Shown here piece after piece: positions 6,748-13,347 of a DNA stretch of 15,321 nucleotides. The translations under genes and the position numbers were made by a program. Source of the stretch: an uncultured Alistipes sp. (lineage in GTDB: Bacteria; Bacteroidota; Bacteroidia; Bacteroidales; Rikenellaceae); contig UQUQ01000039.1 of assembly GCA_900544265.1 (NCBI GenBank), positions 1 through 15,321 of the forward strand, in the 5' to 3' direction. The notes under the pieces were generated by a model. The model saw only the letters and a list, made by a program, of their open reading frames with translations. It did not search any database and was not told where the DNA came from. Within the stretch, counting starts at the first letter, position 1. The number at the start of each line of letters is the position of its first letter.

Positions 6748-6769
6748 AGGCGGATTCAAACCCGAAGCT

Positions 6770-7450
6770 ATGGCAAAATACAAGATTCTGGTCGTCGACG
6801 ACGAAGAGTCGCTGTGCGAAATCCTGCAGTTCAACCTCGAGGTCGAAGGCTACGAGGTCGACGTGGCCTACAGTGCCGAACAGGCCCTCGGGATGCACCC
6901 CGAGCGCTATTCGCTCATCCTGCTCGACGTCATGATGGGCGAGATGAGCGGCTTCCGCATGGCGCAGCTGCTCAAGTCGAAGCCCGAGACGGCGAAGGTG
7001 CCCGTGATCTTCTGCACGGCCAAGGACACCGAGGACGACACCGTGGCGGGGCTCAACCTCGGAGCCGACGACTACATCGCCAAGCCCTTCTCGATCCGCG
7101 AGGTGCTGGCCCGCGTGCGCAGCGTCCTGCGCCGCACGGCCGGGACGCAGGAGGAGAGTGAGGTCGTGGCGTTCGAGGGTCTCTCGCTCGACCTGCGCAG
7201 CAAGCGCTGCACGCTCGACGGCGAACCGCTCGCGCTGACCAAAAAGGAGTTCGAAATCCTGGCCCTGCTGCTCGCGCACCGCGGCACGATCTTCTCGCGC
7301 GAGGAGATTCTCCACCGCGTGTGGAGCGACGAGGTGATCGTCCTGGACCGCACCATCGACGTCAACATCACGCGCCTGCGCCGCAAGATCGGCCGCTACG
7401 GCGAACACATCGTCACCCGGCTGGGCTATGGCTACGGCTTTGAGGAGTAG
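6770..7450 (+). CDS. phoB: PhoB-like response regulator (OmpR/PhoB family)
   Basis: A 226-residue two-domain DNA-binding regulator. The receiver domain (about 3-120) has the acidic pair Asp10/Asp11, phospho-acceptor Asp53 in LLDVMMGEMSG, Thr83 and Lys105 in the AKPFS switch. A winged-helix OmpR-type domain (about 132-225) follows, with LTKKEFEILALLL, the recognition-helix region DRTIDVNITRLRRKIG and the wing GYGYGF. It overlaps the sensor kinase gene by 23 bp and the phosphate transporter follows, so a PhoB role is likely, but the name rests on context. The receiver contains every catalytic residue. The ATG is 22 bp after a -7 element. Confidence 0.93.
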   Translation: MAKYKILVVDDEESLCEILQFNLEVEGYEVDVAYSAEQALGMHPERYSLILLDVMMGEMSGFRMAQLLKSKPETAKVPVIFCTAKDTEDDTVAGLNLGADDYIAKPFSIREVLARVRSVLRRTAGTQEESEVVAFEGLSLDLRSKRCTLDGEPLALTKKEFEILALLLAHRGTIFSREEILHRVWSDEVIVLDRTIDVNITRLRRKIGRYGEHIVTRLGYGYGFEE

Positions 7451-8906
7451 GCTCTCCTACCACCGGCGGCTCTTCCTGCTGCTCGTCACCTTCTCGTGGG
7501 TGCTGACGGCCTGCTTCGTCCTCTTCCAGTACGGCCGCGAAAAGCGCTTCAAGGCCGAGCGGCTCGACGCCCGGCTGCAGCTCTTCAACCTGCGGATGCT
7601 CGACGCCCTCGACGAAGGCGTCGCCCCGGCGGCCTTCATCGCCCGCGGCAACGAGCCCTTCGGCGACCTGCGCGTCACGCTCATCGACCTCTCGGGCCGC
7701 GTGCTCTTCGACACGTCGCTCGACACGCTCACGGCCGCCAACCACCTCGACCGCCCCGAAATCGTCGGCGCGCTGAACGACGGCACCGGCTACACGATCC
7801 GCCGCCACTCGGCAAGCACCGACCACTACTACTTCTACTCGGCCATGCGCGGCGAGCGCTGCATCGTCCGCTCGGCCGTCCCCTATTCGGTGACGCTGCG
7901 CGAGGTGCTCGCCGCCGACCGCGAGTTTCTCTGGTTCATGCTGGCCATCACGCTGCTGATGAGCATCGCGGCCTACTTCGCCACGCGGCGCCTCGGCCAC
8001 AACATCACGCGCCTGAACGAATTTGCCGAGCGGGCCGAGCGCGGCGAACAGATCGACGTCGAGGAGACCTTCCCGCACGACGAGCTGGGCGACATCTCGA
8101 ACCACATCGTGCGCCTTTACGCCACGCTGCAGCAGACAGCCGCCGACCGCGACCGCGAACACGCCCTGGCCCTGCACGAGGAGCAGGAGAAGATCCGCAT
8201 CAAGAAACAGCTGACCAACAACATCAACCACGAGCTGAAGACCCCCGTGGCGGCGATCCGCGGCTACTTGGAGACGCTGCTCGCCAACCCCGGGCTCGAC
8301 GCCGCACGCCGCACGGACTTTCTCGAAAAGAGCGCCGCGCAGGCCGAGCGGCTGCGCCGCCTGCTGGCGGACGTGGGGACCATCACGCGCATGGACGAGG
8401 GCAGCGAGCTGATCCGCCGCGAACCCGTCGTGCTGAACGACCTGATCGCCGACGTCGCGGCCGACATGGAGCTGCGGCCCGCCGAACAGCGGCTGCGCGT
8501 CAACGTCGACTTCCCGCACCGCGTGACAGTCGAGGGGAGCCCCTCGCTGCTGGACTCGATCTTCCGCAACCTCGCGGACAACGCCGCGGCCTACTCGGGC
8601 GGGCGCGACATCTTCATCCGGCTCGAGGACGACACCAACGAGGAGTGCACGATCCTGTTTGCCGACAACGGCATCGGCGTCGACGAGGAGCACCTGCCCC
8701 ACCTGTTCGAGCGCTTTTACCGCATCGACAAGGGCCGCTCGCGCAAGCTCGGCGGCACGGGGCTCGGGCTGGCCATCGTCCGCAACGCCGTGGCATTCCA
8801 CGGCGGCACGATCACGGTGCACAACCGCCGCGAGGGCGGACTGGAATTCCGCTTCACACTGCGCAAACATTCATCGTCGTGCAACAGTTCCGTAACGGTT
8901 TTGTAA
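7428..8906 (+). CDS. phoR: PhoR-like membrane sensor histidine kinase
   Basis: A 492-residue inner-membrane kinase, the presumed partner of the preceding regulator. Domain order: TM1 (about 14-34), periplasmic sensor region (about 35-165), TM2 (about 166-184), HAMP-like linker and coiled coil (about 185-258), HisKA domain with phospho-acceptor His268 in NNINHELKTP, then HATPase_c. The ATPase has N-box NLADNAAAYS (381-390), G1 box DNGIG (413-417), F-box LFERFYR (426-432) and G2 box GGTGLGLAI (442-450). All boxes are intact. The ATG at 7428 overlaps the regulator by 23 bp; a TTG at 7440 is a possible alternative. What the periplasmic region senses cannot be read; the adjacent PiT gene suggests phosphate status. 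Confidence 0.93.
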   Translation: MATALRSRLSYHRRLFLLLVTFSWVLTACFVLFQYGREKRFKAERLDARLQLFNLRMLDALDEGVAPAAFIARGNEPFGDLRVTLIDLSGRVLFDTSLDTLTAANHLDRPEIVGALNDGTGYTIRRHSASTDHYYFYSAMRGERCIVRSAVPYSVTLREVLAADREFLWFMLAITLLMSIAAYFATRRLGHNITRLNEFAERAERGEQIDVEETFPHDELGDISNHIVRLYATLQQTAADRDREHALALHEEQEKIRIKKQLTNNINHELKTPVAAIRGYLETLLANPGLDAARRTDFLEKSAAQAERLRRLLADVGTITRMDEGSELIRREPVVLNDLIADVAADMELRPAEQRLRVNVDFPHRVTVEGSPSLLDSIFRNLADNAAAYSGGRDIFIRLEDDTNEECTILFADNGIGVDEEHLPHLFERFYRIDKGRSRKLGGTGLGLAIVRNAVAFHGGTITVHNRREGGLEFRFTLRKHSSSCNSSVTVL

Positions 8907-8925
8907 CATCCGTTTCAGACCTTTG
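8892..8925 (+). promoter_or_regulatory. Possible Pho-box-like repeats and promoter of the transporter
   Basis: GTAAC occurs at 8892-8896 and 8903-8907, an exact 11-bp period typical of PhoB/OmpR-type tandem sites. A -7-like GACCTTTG (8918-8925, one mismatch to TAnnTTTG) follows, 26 bp before the ATG. The repeats sit where the -33 element should be. This is an inference; the first copy overlaps the kinase 3' end. Confidence 0.4.
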
Positions 8926-8951
8926 TACCGGCAAACAACCGATACAAACCC

Positions 8952-11174
8952 ATGTCTCCACTATTCATCTTCATCGTCGTTGTCCTCGGCCTGCTGGCCG
9001 TGATGGGCATCGTCGTGGGCGTCGCCAACGACGCCATCAACTTCCTCAACTCGGCCATCGGCTCGAAGGTCGCGCCGCGCAAGGTCATCCTCTGGGTCGC
9101 CGCGGCCGGCATCCTCGTCGGCACGTTCACCTCGAGCGGCATGATGGAGGTGGCCCGCAACGGCGTCTTCTACCCCGCGCAGTTCTCCTTCCCGCAGATC
9201 ATGATGCTCTTCCTGGGCATGATGCTCGGCAACGTCCTGCTGCTCGACCTCTACAACACGCTCGGACTGCCCACGTCGACCACCGTGTCGATGGTCTTCG
9301 GCCTGCTGGGCGCCGCCGTCGCCGCCGCGCTCTTCCGCATCGCCGACGACCCGGCCTTCACGCTGCAGGACCTCTCGCAGTTCATCAACACGGGCAAGGC
9401 GATGGTCATCATCGCGGCGATCCTCGTCTCGGTGGCGCTGGCCTTCTTCGCCGGACTGCTCTTCATGTACATCTCGCGGCTCATCTTCTCGTTCCGCTAC
9501 GCCGCGGCCTTCCGCCGCTGGGGCTCCGTCTGGTGCGGCATCTCGCTGGCCGGCATCCTCTACTTCGCCCTCTTCAAGGGGCTGAAGAGCTCGGGACTCA
9601 TCCCCGCGTCGATCACGGAGTATGTCGGCGAGCACGTCCTGCTGACGCTCTTCTGCTTCTGGGTCGTCGCCTCGCTCGTGCTGTGGATCTTCCAGCGCCT
9701 GCATCTGAACATCATGCGCATCACGATCCTCTCGGGCACCTTTGCCCTGGCCCTCGCCTTTGCGGGCAACGACCTGGTGAACTTCATCGGCGTGCCGCTG
9801 GCCGGCTACGACGCCTGGCAGATCGCCCGTGAGGCCGGCTCCGAATCAATCATGATGGACGGACTCGCCCAGCCCGCCCGCGCCGACTTCCTGCTGCTCG
9901 GGCTCTCGGGCCTGATCATGGTGCTGACGCTCTTCTTCTCGAAGAAGTCGCAGCACGTGGCCGAGACCGAGCTCTCGCTCGCCTCGCAGCACGAGGAGGA
10001 GGAGCGCTTCGGCTCGACGATGATCTCGCGCGGCCTCGTTCGGCTGACGCTCATGGCCAACCACCTCTGGTCGGGACTTGTTCCGGCACGCGTGCAGCGG
10101 GCCATCGACCGCCGCTTCGAGCCGCTGCCCGTCGAGGAGCGCTCGGCCGCGCAGTACGACATGATCCGCGCCGTGGTGAACCTCTCCGCGGCCTCGATCC
10201 TCATCGCCATCGGCACCTCCTACCAGCTGCCCCTGTCGACGACCTACGTCGTCTTCATGGTGGCGATGGGCTCGTCGCTCGCCGACCGCTCGTGGGGGCG
10301 TGAAAGCGCCGTATACCGCATCACGGGCGTCATGGCCGTCATCTCGGGCTGGTTCGTCACGGCCCTGGGCGGCTTCGTCATCGCCCTCGGCGTCACGGCC
10401 CTGCTGCTCTGGGGCGGCTGGATCGCCGCCGTGGCCCTCACGGCCTTCTGCGCCTGGCTGCTCGTGCGCAGCCACCGCAAGACGCCCGAACTGAAGCAGG
10501 AGGCCGCCGCCCGCGAGCCGCTCGAAGGGGCCGAGACCCCCGACGAGGTGCTCTGCGCCTGCATCGGCGAGGTCTGCGCAACGATGCAGGAGGTGACGCG
10601 CATCTACAACCGCACGCTCGTGGCGGTCTTCAAGGAGAACCGCAAGGTACTCAAGGAGATGGTGCAGGCCTCGGATCGTCTGTTCGAGGAGGCCCGCAGC
10701 CGCAAGTACGGCATCATGCCGACACTGCGCCGCCTGCAGCGCTGCGACATCGACACGGGACACTTCTACGTGCAGGTGGTCGACTACCTCTCGGAGGTGA
10801 CCAAGGCGCTGATCCACATCACGCGGCCCTCGTTCGAGCACATCGACAACAACCACGAGGGGCTGTCGAAGGAGCAGATCGTCGACCTGATGCGCGTGAA
10901 CGACCAGGTGGAGGCCATCTTCATCAAGATCAACGGCATGCTCTCGACGAAAGACTTCTCGGAGCTGGACCTGGTGCTCGAGATGCGCGACCGGCTCTTC
11001 GACACGATCGTCGAGGCGATCAAGAGCCAGCTGCGCCGCATCCACGACGATCCCGAAACAAGCACCCGCGCCAGCGTCCTCTACCTGACGATCCTCAACG
11101 AGACGAAGACCATGGTGCTCCAGGCGCGCAACCTGCTCAAGTCGCAGCGATACTTCCTCGAACACAAACAGTAG
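8952..11174 (+). CDS. pit: PiT-family inorganic phosphate transporter with C-terminal PhoU-like domain
   Basis: A 740-residue inner-membrane low-affinity phosphate:cation symporter. Both PiT signatures are present: GVANDAINFLNSAIGSK (23-39) and AFAGNDLVNFIGVPLAG (269-285), with key Asn26/Asp27 and Asn273/Asp274. Matching LPTSTTVSMVFG (106-117) and LPLSTTYVVFMVAMG (426-440) motifs mark the internal inverted duplication. About a dozen hydrophobic helices lie in 1-505, split by a charged cytoplasmic loop (331-405). Residues about 530-735 are soluble, helical and charged, resembling PhoU-like (DUF47-type) domains, so regulator and transporter are fused. It starts 45 bp after the kinase and may share its transcript or use its own promoter. 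A strong terminator hairpin follows. Confidence 0.93.
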   Translation: MSPLFIFIVVVLGLLAVMGIVVGVANDAINFLNSAIGSKVAPRKVILWVAAAGILVGTFTSSGMMEVARNGVFYPAQFSFPQIMMLFLGMMLGNVLLLDLYNTLGLPTSTTVSMVFGLLGAAVAAALFRIADDPAFTLQDLSQFINTGKAMVIIAAILVSVALAFFAGLLFMYISRLIFSFRYAAAFRRWGSVWCGISLAGILYFALFKGLKSSGLIPASITEYVGEHVLLTLFCFWVVASLVLWIFQRLHLNIMRITILSGTFALALAFAGNDLVNFIGVPLAGYDAWQIAREAGSESIMMDGLAQPARADFLLLGLSGLIMVLTLFFSKKSQHVAETELSLASQHEEEERFGSTMISRGLVRLTLMANHLWSGLVPARVQRAIDRRFEPLPVEERSAAQYDMIRAVVNLSAASILIAIGTSYQLPLSTTYVVFMVAMGSSLADRSWGRESAVYRITGVMAVISGWFVTALGGFVIALGVTALLLWGGWIAAVALTAFCAWLLVRSHRKTPELKQEAAAREPLEGAETPDEVLCACIGEVCATMQEVTRIYNRTLVAVFKENRKVLKEMVQASDRLFEEARSRKYGIMPTLRRLQRCDIDTGHFYVQVVDYLSEVTKALIHITRPSFEHIDNNHEGLSKEQIVDLMRVNDQVEAIFIKINGMLSTKDFSELDLVLEMRDRLFDTIVEAIKSQLRRIHDDPETSTRASVLYLTILNETKTMVLQARNLLKSQRYFLEHKQ

Positions 11175-11203
11175 AGCCACCGACAGAACGTCACGCAAAC
11201 GAA

Positions 11204-11238
11204 ACGGGGCCGTCATCGTCAAGCAATGGCGGCCCCGT
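11204..11238. terminator. Bidirectional terminator hairpin after the transporter
   Basis: ACGGGGCCGTCAT (11204-11216) pairs with ATGGCGGCCCCGT (11226-11238), 13 bp with one G-T pair and a nine-base loop. Neither side has a perfect T-run: the plus strand continues ATCTTTGC and the minus strand TTCGTTTGC. It separates convergent genes and probably ends both transcripts. Confidence 0.75.
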
Positions 11239-11245
11239 ATCTTTG
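11238..11245 (+). promoter_or_regulatory. -7-like element inside the convergent gap
   Basis: TATCTTTG is an exact match to the Bacteroidetes -7 consensus and overlaps the right arm of the terminator hairpin. No -33 TTG is seen and no credible plus-strand gene follows, so it could be chance or drive a small RNA. Confidence 0.3.
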
Positions 11246-11248
11246 CAG

Positions 11249-11274
11249 TGTGGAGAAGGGGAAGCCCCTCCACA
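11249..11274. other. Hairpin in the convergent gap
   Basis: TGTGGA (11249-11254) pairs with TCCACA (11269-11274) and GGGG (11258-11261) with CCCC (11265-11268) around AAG, leaving a three-base bulge. It starts four bases after the -7-like element, where a transcript 5' end would fall. Role unknown. Confidence 0.5.
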
Positions 11275-11306
11275 GGTTGGTTTTAGGTTACATAAACGGG
11301 TTAGCG

Positions 11307-11339
11307 GAAGATGCAGCGACGCGACGTCGCGGCATCTTC
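11307..11339. terminator. Long hairpin next to the DUF2721 gene end
   Basis: GAAGATGC (11307-11314) pairs with GCATCTTC (11332-11339), and GCGACG (11316-11321) with CGTCGC (11325-11330) around CGA, with a single A/G mismatch between the two stems. It lies six bases beyond the minus-strand stop codon (11346-11348). No T-run follows on either strand, so its role as a terminator is uncertain. Confidence 0.5.
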
Positions 11340-11345
11340 GTCCGT

Positions 11346-11738
11346 TCAGCGCTCCATGTCGCGCAGGTGGATGTCGAGCGCCCGCACCGAGATCTGAATC
11401 TCGCGGATCGAGACGCCGAGCGAGGCGATCAGCAGCAGCAACGCCGCACCGAAGACCCAGGCCGACGTGCGCACCAGGCCGACATAGATCAGAAACATCG
11501 TCACGACACACAGGAAGAGGCTCGTGACGCCGAGAATCTGCATCGTGCGCGTGAGGTGCAGGCGGCGGCGCAGGTTGTCGATCTGCGCGCGGGTCACCTT
11601 CGAGGGGTGCTGCAGGTGCTGCTCCTTGAGCGTGCGCACGAGCTGCGCATAGGAGAGGAAGCGGTTGGTGCAGGCAAGCAGGATGAGCGACACGGCCGAA
11701 AAGAGCAGGGCCGGGGTCGTCAGGGTCAGTTCTTCCAT
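11346..11738 (-). CDS. DUF2721-family small membrane protein
   Basis: A 130-residue integral membrane protein: TM1 about 8-24 (LLFSAVSLILLAC), then a cytoplasmic helical loop with TNRFLSYAQLVRTLKE and many basic residues, TM2 about 66-88, TM3 about 92-112, and a short charged tail. The arrangement and the N-terminal hydrophobic-TNRFL-AQLVR pattern match DUF2721, whose function is unknown. The ATG at 11738 sits 25 bp downstream of an exact -7 element. It lies 67 bp from the end of the AGCS symporter gene on the same strand and has its own promoter, so a functional link is not implied. Confidence 0.85.
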   Translation of the reverse strand: MEELTLTTPALLFSAVSLILLACTNRFLSYAQLVRTLKEQHLQHPSKVTRAQIDNLRRRLHLTRTMQILGVTSLFLCVVTMFLIYVGLVRTSAWVFGAALLLLIASLGVSIREIQISVRALDIHLRDMER

Positions 11739-11762
11739 CGTTCACAAAGTTTGATTCGCCGG

Positions 11763-11770
11763 CAAAGATA
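11763..11770 (-). promoter_or_regulatory. -7 element of the DUF2721 gene
   Basis: TATCTTTG on the minus strand is an exact match to TAnnTTTG, 25 bp before the ATG. The -33 region lacks an obvious TTG. Confidence 0.6.
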
Positions 11771-11805
11771 GCGAAAAGAGGGTGAAAAACATCCCCGGCG
11801 CCCGG

Positions 11806-13203
11806 CTACCAGCACTCGGCCTTGTCACGCAGGGCCGGAATCCGGTCGCGCGTATAGACGGGGCTGCGGATGCCCTGCCGCCGCTGGGCGCGGTAGTCGG
11901 CCAGCAGCCACAGCGCCTGACGCCCCAGCAGAACGATGGCCACCAGGTTGCAGAGCGTCATCAGGGCCATCGTCACGTCGGCGAGGCTCCACGCCAGATC
12001 GAGGGCCGCGAGCGACCCGAAGAGCACCATGCCCCCGACCAGCAGCCGGTAGGCGGTCAATACGCCGCGCCGCCGCGTGATGAAGCGGATGTTGGCCTCG
12101 CCGTAGTAGTAGTTGCCTATGATCGACGAGAAGGCGAAGAGGAAGATCGCCACGGCGACGAAGACCCCGCCCAGGGGCCCCACCTCGCTGACCAGGGCCG
12201 CCTGCGTGAGCTGGATGCCGTTGAGCGAGGCATCGGGTACGCCGCCGAAGAGGATGATGAAGGCCGTGCAGGTGCAGATGAGCAGCGTGTCGGTGAAGAC
12301 CCCGAGGGCCTGGATCAGCCCCTGCTTCACGGGGTGCGAGACATGCGCCGTGGCAGCGACGTTCGGCGCCGAGCCCATGCCGGCCTCGTTGCTGAACAAT
12401 CCCCGCTTGATCCCCTGCATCAGCGCCGCGCCGACCGTGCCGCCGAAGGCCTGCTCCCAGCCGAAGGCGTTGGCAACGATGAGTTCGAGCACCTCGGGCA
12501 GCCGTCCGAGGTTGAAGAGCACGACGCCCAGCGCCAGGGCGACATACCCCAGCGCCATGACGGGCACGACGAGGCTGCTCACGCGCGCGATGCGGTGGAT
12601 ACCGCCGAAGATCACGACCAGGGTCAGCAGCGTCAGCCCGATCCCCACCCAGCGGTGGTCAAGACCGAAGGCTCCCTCCCACGCCACGCAGATCGTGTTG
12701 CTCTGCACGGAGTTGAAGGCGAAGCCGAAGGTCACGGAGATCAGCACGGCGAAGAGCACGCCCATCCAGCGGCGCCCCAGTCCGCGCTCCATGTAGTAGG
12801 CCGGGCCGCCGATGAAGGAGTCTTCGCCGCGTCGTTTGTAGAGCTGGGCGAGTGTCGACTCGACAAAGGCGCTCGATGCCCCGAGCAGGGCGATGACCCA
12901 CATCCAGAAGACCGCCCCGGGGCCTCCGACGACGATCGCCGTGGCCACGCCCGCCAGATTGCCCGTGCCGACGCGGCTGGCCAGCGACACGGCGAAGGCC
13001 TGAAACGAGGAGACATGCCGCTCGCCGCGGGGCCCGCTCCCGGCCGACTCGCCCAGCACGCGCAGCATCTCGCCCAGCATGCGGAACTGCACGCCGCGCG
13101 TGGCAAAGGTGAACCACAGGGCGCAGCCGAGCAGCGCCGCCACCAGCAGGTACGACCACAGCAGGTCATTGGCTGTTCCCAGCCATCGGTAAAAGGTCTC
13201 CAT
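11806..13203 (-). CDS. Alanine/glycine:cation symporter (AGCS family)
   Basis: A 465-residue inner-membrane transporter that takes up alanine or glycine with sodium or protons. The family signature GTGNLAGVATAIVVGGPG (79-96) followed by AVFWMW is intact, as are the FAFNSVQSNTI and KRGLFSNEAGMGSAPNVAA blocks that line the substrate site. About ten to eleven hydrophobic helices span the protein, and the length is normal for the family. The start is the ATG at 13203 (METFYRWLG), because an upstream in-frame TTG at 13245 lies beyond the -7 promoter element at 13223-13230. It is divergent from the choloylglycine-hydrolase-family gene across 144 bp. Which of alanine, glycine or D-alanine it prefers cannot be told. 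Confidence 0.95.
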   Translation of the reverse strand: METFYRWLGTANDLLWSYLLVAALLGCALWFTFATRGVQFRMLGEMLRVLGESAGSGPRGERHVSSFQAFAVSLASRVGTGNLAGVATAIVVGGPGAVFWMWVIALLGASSAFVESTLAQLYKRRGEDSFIGGPAYYMERGLGRRWMGVLFAVLISVTFGFAFNSVQSNTICVAWEGAFGLDHRWVGIGLTLLTLVVIFGGIHRIARVSSLVVPVMALGYVALALGVVLFNLGRLPEVLELIVANAFGWEQAFGGTVGAALMQGIKRGLFSNEAGMGSAPNVAATAHVSHPVKQGLIQALGVFTDTLLICTCTAFIILFGGVPDASLNGIQLTQAALVSEVGPLGGVFVAVAIFLFAFSSIIGNYYYGEANIRFITRRRGVLTAYRLLVGGMVLFGSLAALDLAWSLADVTMALMTLCNLVAIVLLGRQALWLLADYRAQRRQGIRSPVYTRDRIPALRDKAECW

Positions 13204-13222
13204 CTTCTTGCGGTTTTCGGAA

Positions 13223-13257
13223 CAAAGATAGCAATGCCGCTGCAAAAAACGCGCAAA
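13223..13257 (-). promoter_or_regulatory. Promoter of the AGCS symporter
   Basis: On the minus strand, TATCTTTG (13223-13230) is an exact -7 match. TTTG (13254-13257) lies 23 bp upstream, slightly long for a -33 element. The ATG is 19 bp downstream of the -7 element. Confidence 0.65.
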
Positions 13258-13295
13258 CGACAGGCCGCTTCCGCCTTCGGGTGTTGCTTTTTACC

Positions 13296-13303
13296 GATAT
13301 TTG
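13296..13303 (+). promoter_or_regulatory. Weak -7-like element of the choloylglycine hydrolase gene
   Basis: GATATTTG differs from TAnnTTTG at the first base and is followed by GCACGAAA, like the prfA promoter context. It lies 44 bp before the ATG. No good -33 element is seen. Confidence 0.35.
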
Positions 13304-13347
13304 CACGAAATTTGGGTCTTACATACCGGACCAATCAACTACCGAAC

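Noticed and set aside
6292..6834. Minus-strand ORF with HFLGLR repeats
   Set aside because: Mirror image of the same 18-bp repeat; it overlaps the end of aroF and the start of the regulator and resembles no protein.
6556..7161. Plus-strand ORF with VPEPEE acidic repeats, suggesting a surface repeat protein
   Set aside because: It starts at a GTG inside the tandem repeat, runs out of frame into the response regulator, and spans the regulator promoter. The open frame is a by-product of the 18-bp period.
13203..13245. 14-residue N-terminal extension of the AGCS symporter from a TTG codon
   Set aside because: It would place the start upstream of the -7 promoter element at 13223-13230.
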